Source of the DNA: Pseudoduganella albidiflava
GTDB lineage: Bacteria > Pseudomonadota > Gammaproteobacteria > Burkholderiales > Burkholderiaceae_D
NCBI RefSeq assembly: GCF_004322755.1
Contig: NZ_CP036401.1
Location: 6,076,001-6,140,000 of the forward strand
Length of the DNA stretch: 64,000 nucleotides
Direction of reading: 5' to 3'
Shown here: piece by piece, positions 18,419 through 26,013 of the stretch
How the letters are laid out: each line of letters opens with the position of its first letter
Position numbering within the stretch: position 1 is the stretch's first letter
The notes under the pieces: model-generated
The model's input: only the letters and a program-made list of their open reading frames with translations
Told to the model about the DNA's origin: nothing
Database searches by the model: none
Translations under genes and position numbers: made by a program

Positions 18419-18907
18419 TCATTTCCACGCCGGGACCAGCAGCGCGATCGGGCGCTGGCGCGACAGCACGATGTCGGCCTCGACGGACGTGCCGGCGGGG
18501 TACCCGGATGGCGGCAGCGTCACGTGGACAACCCGGGAATCGGCGACAGCAAGTGCGCCGCCGGATGCGGTGGCGACGCGTGCGACCTTGCCGCGGGAGG
18601 CGATGACGGCGCCGCGTGCCAGGGGGGCAGGCCGCAACAGTACGTCCATGCCGGGGCGGACGGCGCCGGCCGCCGCAGCCGGCACCCGCAGCACCGCATG
18701 GCCGTCAGCGGCCAGGCTGCCGCACGCGGCCAGCGTGATGGGCAATGATCCGGCCAGGCCCCATGCCAGCAAGGCCAGCGCCAGCAAGGCACCGATGGAC
18801 AGCGCGATCCAGCCCGGCGCGTCGGCGACGGGCACCAGGTGATCGAGTTGCTCGGGGGAAGCCAGGCGATCGAGCGCCGCCTGGCGGAAGATGCGTTTTT
18901 CGGCCAT
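18419..18907 (-). CDS. Compact HlyD-like membrane fusion protein
   Basis: A 162-residue protein from the ATG at 18907 (MAEKRIFRQAALDRL); an in-frame GTG at 18919 is the alternative. The IFRQAALDRLASPEQLD start, one transmembrane helix (about 38-60) and a C-terminal VEADIVLSRQRPIALLVP follow the NHLP-family HlyD plan. The usual long alpha-hairpin and most of the lipoyl region are absent, so it is far shorter than typical members (more than 250 residues). It may be a minimal adaptor or a deletion product. It lies 27 bases after the precursor gene and seven before the peptidase-exporter, so it is in the operon. Confidence 0.75.
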   Translation of the reverse strand: MAEKRIFRQAALDRLASPEQLDHLVPVADAPGWIALSIGALLALALLAWGLAGSLPITLAACGSLAADGHAVLRVPAAAAGAVRPGMDVLLRPAPLARGAVIASRGKVARVATASGGALAVADSRVVHVTLPPSGYPAGTSVEADIVLSRQRPIALLVPAWK

Positions 18908-18934
18908 GACCGGCGCCACGCCGGACAGCGCGGA

Positions 18935-19219
18935 TCAACCGCGGGGAGACCGCGACTGGTTGCCGGCGCCCTTGACGCTGCTGGGCTGGATCACGCCGCC
19001 GGACACCATTTCCATTTCGAAGTCCGACAGTTCGTCATCGCTGGCGGACAGGACCTGCCGTGCTTCCTCGGCGGTGAAATCGAAGCCGCTGCGGCTGCCC
19101 AGTTGCGCCAGGCCGGCATAGTCGATGACGCCGCTGCTGAAATAAGGCGCCACCTCCGCTTGCAGGGTACTCATGCGGTTGATGTGCTGACGAAAATTTT
19201 GAGCGGCAATGATGGACAC
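18935..19219 (-). CDS. Nif11-type leader peptide, RiPP precursor
   Basis: A 94-residue peptide. The GTG at 19219 is chosen because SIIAAQNFRQHI then aligns with the conserved start of Nif11 leaders; an upstream TTG (19237) and a downstream ATG (19174) are less good. The leader ends with GFDFTAEEARQVL, DDELSDFEMEMV and SGG, the double-glycine site for the C39 exporter encoded next. The core after GG is 19 residues (VIQPSSVKGAGNQSRSPRG) with one Lys, two Arg, four Ser and no Cys or Thr, so lanthionine or azoline chemistry on Cys is excluded. First gene of the operon. Confidence 0.8.
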   Translation of the reverse strand: MSIIAAQNFRQHINRMSTLQAEVAPYFSSGVIDYAGLAQLGSRSGFDFTAEEARQVLSASDDELSDFEMEMVSGGVIQPSSVKGAGNQSRSPRG

Positions 19220-19578
19220 GATTCTACCCCAGATCAAATGTTATCTAACTGTAACTTTTATGAACAACCTGCAACTATTTTAGTGCCAATGGCACCTCGA
19301 TATCAATCGATTCTTGCAGCGAGGCTGAAGTTGCCATTGTACCGGTGCTGGCCCGCCACGCCGTGCCTGCCCGAAATAATTGACCATATGATATTTATGT
19401 CTCATCGGCGTCATCCGAATCTTACAAATCGACGGGTTGAACGCCACTGTTCCGGCGCCCCCCGGAGCCCGGATACTTGCACCAATACCTCGCAGGATCG
19501 CACCTGCGAAGGGCACCGCGCCAGCCGGTGCACAGCCGCGGTGCGGCAAGACAGCCGGCATACCTGAGGACATTCCAA
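19220..19578. promoter_or_regulatory. AT-rich divergent promoter region between RiPP operon and cphBA
   Basis: About 360 bases, noticeably richer in A and T than its surroundings between 19240 and 19450. It holds a small perfect dyad GTGCC-AAT-GGCAC at 19283-19295. Promoters for both directions are expected here. A TTGTTC/ATAACA pair 17 bases apart reading toward the precursor gene (inside 19230-19265) is only a weak match to sigma-70. No other gene is seen. Confidence 0.45.
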
Positions 19579-20469
19579 ATGACGACCCCAGCCACAGAGG
19601 ACGGCTGCCTGCTGATCATCGGCGGCGACGAGCAGCGCAATTGCCGCGAGCGGATCCTGGCGCGCTTCGTCGAACTGAGCGGCGGCAAGGAGCGGCGCTT
19701 CGTACTGCTGACCAGCGCCAGCGAAGAGCCGGAAAAGATGGCCCGCCCCTACCAGGAGGCGCTGGCGCGGCTCGGCGCAAGCCATTGCGACACGGTACAT
19801 ACGGCCAGCCGCGCCGAGGCGAACGATCCCGCCATGGCGCAGCGTATCGCCCACGCCGACGGCATCCTGATCACCGGCGGCGACCAGAAGCGCCTGATGG
19901 CCACCATCGGCGGCACGGCACTCGACCAGGCCCTGCACGAAGCGCTCAAGCGCCGCTGCGCATGCCTGGCCGGAACCAGCGCCGGTGCATCGGCGATGGC
20001 CGGCCACATGCTTGCTTCCGGCTCCGCCGACTACGCGCCGGAGAAAGGCGCCGCCACCCTCGGCGCCGGGCTCGGCTTCGTGCAGCACATCGTGATCGAC
20101 CAGCACTTCTCGCAGCGCCACCGCATCAACCGGCTGCTCAGCCTGATCGCGCAAAACCCTTACCTGTACGGCCTGGGCATCGACGAAGACACGGCGCTGG
20201 TGGTCGAACGGGGCGTGGGCATCGAAGTGATCGGCGACGGCGGCGTTACCTTCGTCGATGGCCGCAACATGATCACCAACGCCGCCGACATCGGCGACGG
20301 CGAACCGGCCGAACTGATCGGCGTGCAGCTGCACGTGCTGCCGGCCGGCTCCGGCTACCTGCTGCCCGGCGCGGCACCCTCGGCGCGGCTGCATCGCATC
20401 ACGCGCGAAGCGCCGGCGCCCATCCACGAATTCATCTGCAATCTCACCAAGAGGAACCCGTTAACATGA
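19579..20469 (+). CDS. cphB: Cyanophycinase
   Basis: A 296-residue S51-family serine exopeptidase that degrades cyanophycin (multi-L-arginyl-poly-L-aspartate) to beta-Asp-Arg dipeptides. GAGGA lies eight bases before the ATG (MTTPATEDG). Visible motifs: LLIIGGDE, ITGGDQKRL, the nucleophile elbow AGTSAGASAMAG, and DQHFSQRHRINRL. There is no signal peptide, consistent with intracellular granule mobilisation. Its stop overlaps the cphA start (ATGA at 20466-20469), so degradation and synthesis genes are translationally coupled. It is divergent from the RiPP operon. Confidence 0.95.
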   Translation: MTTPATEDGCLLIIGGDEQRNCRERILARFVELSGGKERRFVLLTSASEEPEKMARPYQEALARLGASHCDTVHTASRAEANDPAMAQRIAHADGILITGGDQKRLMATIGGTALDQALHEALKRRCACLAGTSAGASAMAGHMLASGSADYAPEKGAATLGAGLGFVQHIVIDQHFSQRHRINRLLSLIAQNPYLYGLGIDEDTALVVERGVGIEVIGDGGVTFVDGRNMITNAADIGDGEPAELIGVQLHVLPAGSGYLLPGAAPSARLHRITREAPAPIHEFICNLTKRNPLT

Positions 20470-23111
20470 ACATCATCGAGCAAAGGCTGCTGCGCGGCCG
20501 GAACCTGTATTCGCACCATCCGTGCCTGTTGACGGTGGTCGATACCGGCGACCTGAAGGATGCCCGCACCGATGTGCTGCCGGGTTTCGTTACCCGGCTG
20601 CTGGAGCTGCTGCCGTCCCTGTACGACCATCGCTGCTCGGTCGGCAAGTACGCCGGCTTCGTGCAGACGCTGCAATCGGGGACCAACCTGGCCCACGTGG
20701 TGGAACACGTGACGCTGGCCCTGCAGTGCCTGGCCGGCACCACCGTCAACACGGGCCGCACGCACGACGCCGGCAATGGCCGGTACCGCGTGGTGTGCGC
20801 CTATGAACTGGAAGCGGTGGTGACCGAAGCGTTCGACGCCGCCATGGCGCTGGTGAAGGCGCTGGCACGCGGCGAAGGGTTCGCGCTGGCCGAGACGGTG
20901 GCGGCGCTGCGCGAAACGGCGGAAGAGCACGCGATCGGCACCAGCACCGGCGCCATCGTCGGCGCGGCGAAGGCGCGCGGCATCCCGGTGCTGCGCCTGA
21001 CGGACACCGCCAACCTGTTCCTGCTGGGCTGGGGTGCGCGCCAGAAACGGCTGCAGGCCACCATCACGGCCGACACGGGCCATATCGCGGTCGGCATCGC
21101 CAGCGACAAGCAGCTGACCAAGACGCTGCTGCAGGATGCCGGCGTGCCGGTGCCGGAGGGCGTGACGGTGCGCACGCTGGAGCAGGCGCAGCGCGCCGCG
21201 CGCCGGCTGGGCTGCACCGTCACCGTGAAGCCGCTCGACGGCAACCATGGCCGCGGCGTGACCACCCGCTGCAACACGCCGGACGAACTGGCCGTGGCGT
21301 TCGAGCGCGCACGCGCGCATGGCCGCACCATCATCGTCGAACGCTACGTGACGGGTCATGACTACCGCGTGCTGGTGGCCGATGGCCGCGTGGCCGCCGC
21401 CGCGCTGCGCCGCCCACCCGCGGTGACCGGTGACGGCAAGTCGACCGTGCGCCAGCTGGTGGAGCGGGAAAACCTGAACCCCGCGCGCGGCGAAGGCCAC
21501 ACCAATATCCTGACGAAGATCCCGCTCGACGGGCATGCCGAAACGGTGCTGGCCGAACAGGGCTTCACATTCGACAGCGTGCCGCCCGCCGGCACGCCGG
21601 TGCAGCTGCGCGGCAACGCCAACCTGTCCACCGGCGGCACCGCCGAGGACGTGACCGACCTGCTGCCGCCGGAAACGCGCGCCCTGTGCGTGCGCGCCGC
21701 GCAAAAGATCGGCCTCGACGTGGCGGGGCTGGACATCGTCTGCGGCGACATCGCCCGGCCGCTGGAAGAACAGGGCGGCGCCATCATCGAAGTCAACGCG
21801 GCGCCAGGCATCCGCATGCACCAGTATCCGAGCGCCGGCACGCCGCGCAATGCCGGCGAGGCGATCGTCGACGGCATGTTCGGCAAGGGCGACGGCCGCA
21901 TCCCCGTGATCGCGGTGACCGGCACCAATGGCAAGACCACCACCACCCTGATGCTGGAGCACAGCATCCGCCAGTCCGGCCTGCGCACCGGCTGCACCAC
22001 GACCGAGGGCGTGTTCATCGACGGGCACTGCGTCCGCAAGGGCGACTGTGCCGGCTACTGGTCGGCGCGCAGCGTGCTGACCGACCCGAACGTGGACTTC
22101 GCCGTGCTGGAAACGGCCCGCGGCGGGATCCTCAAACGCGGCCTGGCGTTCGACCGCTGCGATGTCGCCGTGGTCGTGAACGTGTCGCAGGACCACCTGG
22201 GCCTGGACGGCGTGAACACGATGGAAGACCTGGCGCGCGTGAAGGCCGTGGTGGCGAAGGCCGCTTCGCGCGCCGTGGTGCTGAACGCCCAGGATGCGTA
22301 TTGCGTGGCGATGGCCGCCGACCTGGACGAGCAGGTGGAACGCCTGTACTTCAGCTGCGACGCGGACAATCCCGTGCTGCTGCGGCACCTGGAGAGCGGC
22401 GGCCGCGCCGCGTACCTGCAGGATGGCGCGCTGATCCTGGCGGACGGCACGCGCCGCCACCGTATCCTGTGGGCGGAGGAGATGCCGTCCGCGCTGGACG
22501 GCTGCGCGCGCCACAACATCGCCAACGCGCTGGCGGCCGGCGCGGCCATGCTGGCGGCGGGCCTGCAGATCGCGCAGATCGCCGATGGCCTGGCATCGTT
22601 CGTGTCCGACAATGTGCGCAATCCCCTGCGCACCAATGTGTATGACGTGCGTGGCGTGAAGGTGCTGGTCGACTACGCGCACAACCCGGCGGCCTACGCG
22701 GCGCTCGGGCAGACCGCCCGCGGCATGAGCTCGCAGGAAACGCGGCAGCACCGCACCGTGGCCGTGATCACCGCGCCGGGCGACCGCCGCGACGAGGATC
22801 TCGAGCAGATCGGCGAGACTTGCGGTGAGGTCTTCGATGAGGTGATCGTCTACGAAGCGCCGGTCGAGCACCGCGGGCGCCGGCCGGGCGAACGGGCCGC
22901 GCTGATGGCCGCCGGCGCGATCCGCGCCTCCACCCGCGTGCACCTGGAACTCGCTTCCGGCGCCGCCCTGCGCCTCGCCCTCACCCGCTGCCAGCCGGGC
23001 GACGTGATGCTGTTCGCCACCGGCACCTCGGTGGCCGAGCTGGTGGAGGCGCTGCGGGACTTCGATCCTGCCAGCGCCGAGAGCATCGCCCTCGCCGCCG
23101 CGGGTGGGTGA
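20466..23111 (+). CDS. cphA: Cyanophycin synthetase
   Basis: An 881-residue enzyme that extends poly-Asp with Asp and Arg using ATP, forming cytoplasmic cyanophycin granules. N-terminal domain about 1-160 (RGRNLYSHHPCL), ATP-grasp domain about 160-480 (VKPLDGNHGRGV; IIEVNAAPGIRMH) and Mur-ligase-like domain about 485-881 (VTGTNGKTTTT; NVSQDHLGLDG; VDYAHNP). Length and domain set match full CphA1 rather than the shorter CphA2. The start is fixed by the ATGA overlap with cphB. No primer gene or dipeptidase gene is adjacent. Confidence 0.96.
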   Translation: MNIIEQRLLRGRNLYSHHPCLLTVVDTGDLKDARTDVLPGFVTRLLELLPSLYDHRCSVGKYAGFVQTLQSGTNLAHVVEHVTLALQCLAGTTVNTGRTHDAGNGRYRVVCAYELEAVVTEAFDAAMALVKALARGEGFALAETVAALRETAEEHAIGTSTGAIVGAAKARGIPVLRLTDTANLFLLGWGARQKRLQATITADTGHIAVGIASDKQLTKTLLQDAGVPVPEGVTVRTLEQAQRAARRLGCTVTVKPLDGNHGRGVTTRCNTPDELAVAFERARAHGRTIIVERYVTGHDYRVLVADGRVAAAALRRPPAVTGDGKSTVRQLVERENLNPARGEGHTNILTKIPLDGHAETVLAEQGFTFDSVPPAGTPVQLRGNANLSTGGTAEDVTDLLPPETRALCVRAAQKIGLDVAGLDIVCGDIARPLEEQGGAIIEVNAAPGIRMHQYPSAGTPRNAGEAIVDGMFGKGDGRIPVIAVTGTNGKTTTTLMLEHSIRQSGLRTGCTTTEGVFIDGHCVRKGDCAGYWSARSVLTDPNVDFAVLETARGGILKRGLAFDRCDVAVVVNVSQDHLGLDGVNTMEDLARVKAVVAKAASRAVVLNAQDAYCVAMAADLDEQVERLYFSCDADNPVLLRHLESGGRAAYLQDGALILADGTRRHRILWAEEMPSALDGCARHNIANALAAGAAMLAAGLQIAQIADGLASFVSDNVRNPLRTNVYDVRGVKVLVDYAHNPAAYAALGQTARGMSSQETRQHRTVAVITAPGDRRDEDLEQIGETCGEVFDEVIVYEAPVEHRGRRPGERAALMAAGAIRASTRVHLELASGAALRLALTRCQPGDVMLFATGTSVAELVEALRDFDPASAESIALAAAGG

Positions 23112-23266
23112 TGACTGGCGAAGCTTGATGATGAATTAGCCGTGAAACACCGGTGTCAAGCATTAATGCCGTTAAAGCAAGCGTTTCCCGATACATTGAA
23201 AGCGCATGCGTTCACCCCAACAGCGAAGGGCAGGGGTCAGACCCGCCGGGGTGACGCAGGGGTTTC

Positions 23267-23282
23267 GCGAAGCATGCTTCGC
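23267..23282. repeat. Perfect 16-base palindrome
   Basis: GCGAAGCATGCTTCGC, self-complementary, with an outer CGCAGG/CCTGCG pair that could lengthen the stem. It is part of the insert in repeat copy A. Confidence 0.8.
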
Positions 23283-23294
23283 GCCTGCGGAACG

Positions 23295-23316
23295 ATGCTG
23301 GCATGCATGCCAGCAT
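23295..23316. repeat. Perfect 22-base palindrome
   Basis: Self-complementary over 22 bases, left half ATGCTGGCATG, centred on TGCA at 23305-23306. With the 16-base palindrome just upstream it would form two adjacent hairpins in repeat copy A. Confidence 0.8.
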
Positions 23317-23444
23317 TCCTTCCTGACCCCAGAATTTGCACCTGGGGTTTGCTTGATTAAGTGGCGTGTGTGCCAGACACCGGTTTTCGGCTGCCGGCTG
23401 CTTGCGATCGATCCATCGACCCGCAACCGCAGGAAGATAATCCT

Positions 23445-24728
23445 CTACTTCAAATCGCTGGCCAGCATCGGCGACGACAGCAGCCGCTTGAACGCGGCCC
23501 ACCGCTGCGCCCGCGCCTGTTGCGGATCGGTGGCGGTGACCTGCTTCTCGACCCAGGCCTTCACCAGGTCCCTGCCCAGGTTGTAGTTGATCACGTAGCC
23601 GCGCAGCGCGTCGTAGAACTGCACGCGCTGGCCGGCCTTTTCCGGCGGGTACAGCGCCACGTTGACCAGCCATTCGATGGCCTGTTCGCGCGTGAAGTGC
23701 CCCGCCAGGTAGTGCATGGCATTGTCGTTGTCGGCGTAGGACAGCTTCGCCAGCAGCTTTTGCAGTGCCGCGTACTGGCCGGCCAGGGCCGGGTCCAGGC
23801 CGGCGAGCGGGTACAGCACGTCGCGCTCGAAGGCCAGGCGTTCTTCATCGGGGAACGCCATCTCGATGCCGTAGTTCGCGCTGCCCTCGGCGATCAGCGA
23901 CATCGGCGAATACAGCGGATAGACGCTGAATTCGACCCAGTTGCGCTCCTTCACCAGGTGCTGCTCCAGCAGCGCGTTATAGGCGTGGTGGCCGGGATAG
24001 CCTTCATGGCAGCCCAGGTCCACGGCGCGCTCGATATAGATCGGGAACTCGGTGTTGATCTGGATCAGGCTGTGCGCGTCGCCCTTGTACCAGTTGTAGC
24101 CGGACCATGGCTTGCCGGTCACGAACTCCATCACGAAGCTTTCGTTCTTCGGCAGCGCCAGGTGCGGCGCGGTGCGTTCGCGGCAGGCGGCGATGGCCGC
24201 GTCGAACACGGGTTTCAGCTTGTCCTTCGGGATCGCGAAACGGGCGCGGAAGGCTTGCACGCGCTGCGGCAGCGGCCCTTCGCCCGGCACCAGCGCATCG
24301 ATCTGCCTGAGCAGCGCTTCGTAGTAGGCGCGGTCGTGGTGCGGCGTGACGGCGTCGTACAGCAATGCCGTTTCCTCGTCGAAGCCGAACTTCTTCCCTT
24401 CCAGCATCTCGACGCGGGTCCCCAGCGCCTTCAGCTGCTTGCGCAGGAAGGCCAGGCGCAGCGCCTCGTCCGGATTGGCGGCCTTCTTGCCCGCCAGGTC
24501 GCCGGCCGCCGCCTGCGCATCCTTGCGGATCGCGGCCAGGCTGCGTTTTTCCTTTTCGGCCTGCGCCTGCAGCGCCGGCGGGCCGTAATACGCGTCGACA
24601 TAGCTGGCATCGTGCTGGCCCACCGCCAGTACCAGCTTGCGATAGCGCTCGGCCACCTCCTGCACCGAGGCGGCCAGCGCGCCGCCGGCGATCATCATGG
24701 CAAGTCCACCCGCCACCAGTTTCTTCAT
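23445..24728 (-). CDS. DUF885-family metallopeptidase, secreted
   Basis: A 427-residue protein with a signal peptide (MKKLVAGGLAMMIAGGALA). The zinc-site motif CHEGYPGHH (about residue 245) is the HExxxxHH variant of the DUF885 family, and EGSANYGIE supplies a downstream Glu. Members are predicted periplasmic carboxypeptidase- or aminopeptidase-like enzymes; the true substrate is unknown. The start is fixed by an ATGA overlap with the MscS gene (stop at 24725, start at 24728), so translation is coupled to the channel. The C-terminal end is followed by the repeat region. Confidence 0.85.
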   Translation of the reverse strand: MKKLVAGGLAMMIAGGALAASVQEVAERYRKLVLAVGQHDASYVDAYYGPPALQAQAEKEKRSLAAIRKDAQAAAGDLAGKKAANPDEALRLAFLRKQLKALGTRVEMLEGKKFGFDEETALLYDAVTPHHDRAYYEALLRQIDALVPGEGPLPQRVQAFRARFAIPKDKLKPVFDAAIAACRERTAPHLALPKNESFVMEFVTGKPWSGYNWYKGDAHSLIQINTEFPIYIERAVDLGCHEGYPGHHAYNALLEQHLVKERNWVEFSVYPLYSPMSLIAEGSANYGIEMAFPDEERLAFERDVLYPLAGLDPALAGQYAALQKLLAKLSYADNDNAMHYLAGHFTREQAIEWLVNVALYPPEKAGQRVQFYDALRGYVINYNLGRDLVKAWVEKQVTATDPQQARAQRWAAFKRLLSSPMLASDLK

Positions 24729-25834
24729 GCGCCCGCTCCAGTCCCTGAAACAGGCGAGTGTAGAGGAGGTGGCTGCCCGCTGTAAACTTCCGCGGCCCGC
24801 AGGTTCAGCTGGGTAGGGAAGGCGATGTCGATGCCGCGCTCCGCCAGGCCGCGGATCACGCCGAGCAGCACGGCCTGGTTGGTATCCATGAACACGAAAT
24901 AATCGGCCGTCTTGATCCAGTAGACGACCTCGTATTCGATGGCCCATTCGCCCAGGTTGCGCAGGTGGGCCCGCTCGAACGAGGCGGTTTCCTCCTGCCC
25001 TTCGATGATTTCCTTCACCATCTGCGGCACGGCGGCCAGCTTGTCCGGCGAGGTGCCGTAGCGCACCCGGATGATGAATGCGGCGCGGCGCGAGAACATG
25101 CGGGTCTGGTTGGCGATGCGCGACTTCAGCATGTCGCCGTTGGAGAAAATCACCTGGTCGCCGCCCAGGCCGCGCAGCCGCGTCGTCTTCAGGCCGATGT
25201 ATTCGACGGTGCCGAGGTATTCGCCGACGATGACGAAGTCACCGACGACGAAGGGCTTGTCCAGCACGATCGACAGCGAGGCCAGCAGGTCGCCCAGGAT
25301 GTTCTGCACGGCCAGCGCCACGGCGATCCCGCCGATCCCCAGGCTGGCCACCAGCGTGGTGATGTTGAAGCCCAGGTTATCCAGGATCATCAGCATGAAC
25401 ACCACCCAGACGATCATGCGCAGGATGAAGTCGATGATCGCCGTGGAGGCCACGCCGGCCGTGCTGTCGGTGCCGCCAAGTGCGGCCTGGCGGTAGCGGC
25501 GCCGCCAGACGCGCACGCCGGTGTCGGCCCAGATCGCGGCCTGGAGCAGCATTGCCGTGACGGCGATGCGCCACAGCGACACCTCATGCTTCTTGGAGAA
25601 TTCCAGCATCAGCGAGCCCAGATACAGCGCCAGGATCACGATGAACAGGCTGTAGGTGTTGCGCATCATGCGCAGCAGCCAGTCGTCGACCCGTGTTTCG
25701 GTGCGCTCGGCCACGGCGCCGAGGCGGTGTATCAGGAAGGTCCGCGCCAGGATCATCAACACCGCCGCCGCGAACGCCACGGCGAGCGCGGTTGCCCATT
25801 CCTGGATCGGATTGCCCAACAAAACGTAACGCAT
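24725..25834 (-). CDS. MscS-family mechanosensitive channel
   Basis: A 369-residue inner-membrane protein with about five hydrophobic segments in the first 190 residues. The MscS core has GIGGIAVALAVQNILGDLLAS (pore-lining TM3) and then the beta domain DKPFVVGDFVIVGEYLGTVEYIGLKTTRLR. AAGGAGGG precedes the ATG. It would open under hypo-osmotic membrane tension to release solutes. Coupled by ATGA to the peptidase gene; why these two are linked is unclear. Confidence 0.92.
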   Translation of the reverse strand: MRYVLLGNPIQEWATALAVAFAAAVLMILARTFLIHRLGAVAERTETRVDDWLLRMMRNTYSLFIVILALYLGSLMLEFSKKHEVSLWRIAVTAMLLQAAIWADTGVRVWRRRYRQAALGGTDSTAGVASTAIIDFILRMIVWVVFMLMILDNLGFNITTLVASLGIGGIAVALAVQNILGDLLASLSIVLDKPFVVGDFVIVGEYLGTVEYIGLKTTRLRGLGGDQVIFSNGDMLKSRIANQTRMFSRRAAFIIRVRYGTSPDKLAAVPQMVKEIIEGQEETASFERAHLRNLGEWAIEYEVVYWIKTADYFVFMDTNQAVLLGVIRGLAERGIDIAFPTQLNLRAAEVYSGQPPPLHSPVSGTGAGA

Positions 25835-26013
25835 CTACCCTCCTTTTCGCTCGCGAGAGTGTACCGAAGCACTGCCGGCCGGCGCGCACACAAGGCCTTG
25901 CTGGCGGGCCTTCATTGGCCTCCCTACTCGTTCAATGACGCCCGGCAATACGGCGACAGCGTTTTGATTTTTTCGCCATACTTTGTCGCTCGTTCGACTA
26001 GCTCACCGACTAT

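Larger units (their letters stand above)
23164..23361 (+). repeat. Dispersed repeat copy A, interrupted by nested palindromes
   Basis: It starts TAATGCCG and includes TTCACCCCAACAGCGAAGGG, then the left arm of the GGGGTCAGACCCG palindrome (from 23233). Compared with copies at 32452-32560 and 55742-55861, the right arm is displaced by about 72 inserted bases (about 23251-23322). The insert contains two perfect palindromes, 23267-23282 and 23295-23316. The element continues CTGACCCCAGAATTTGCACC. The remaining bases between cphA and the next gene (23112-23444) show no coding region. Confidence 0.75.

Noticed and set aside
19280..19573. 97-residue minus-strand frame upstream of the Nif11 gene
   Set aside because: No ribosome site, no leader-like sequence, and it overlaps the cphB promoter region; considered as a second precursor and dropped.
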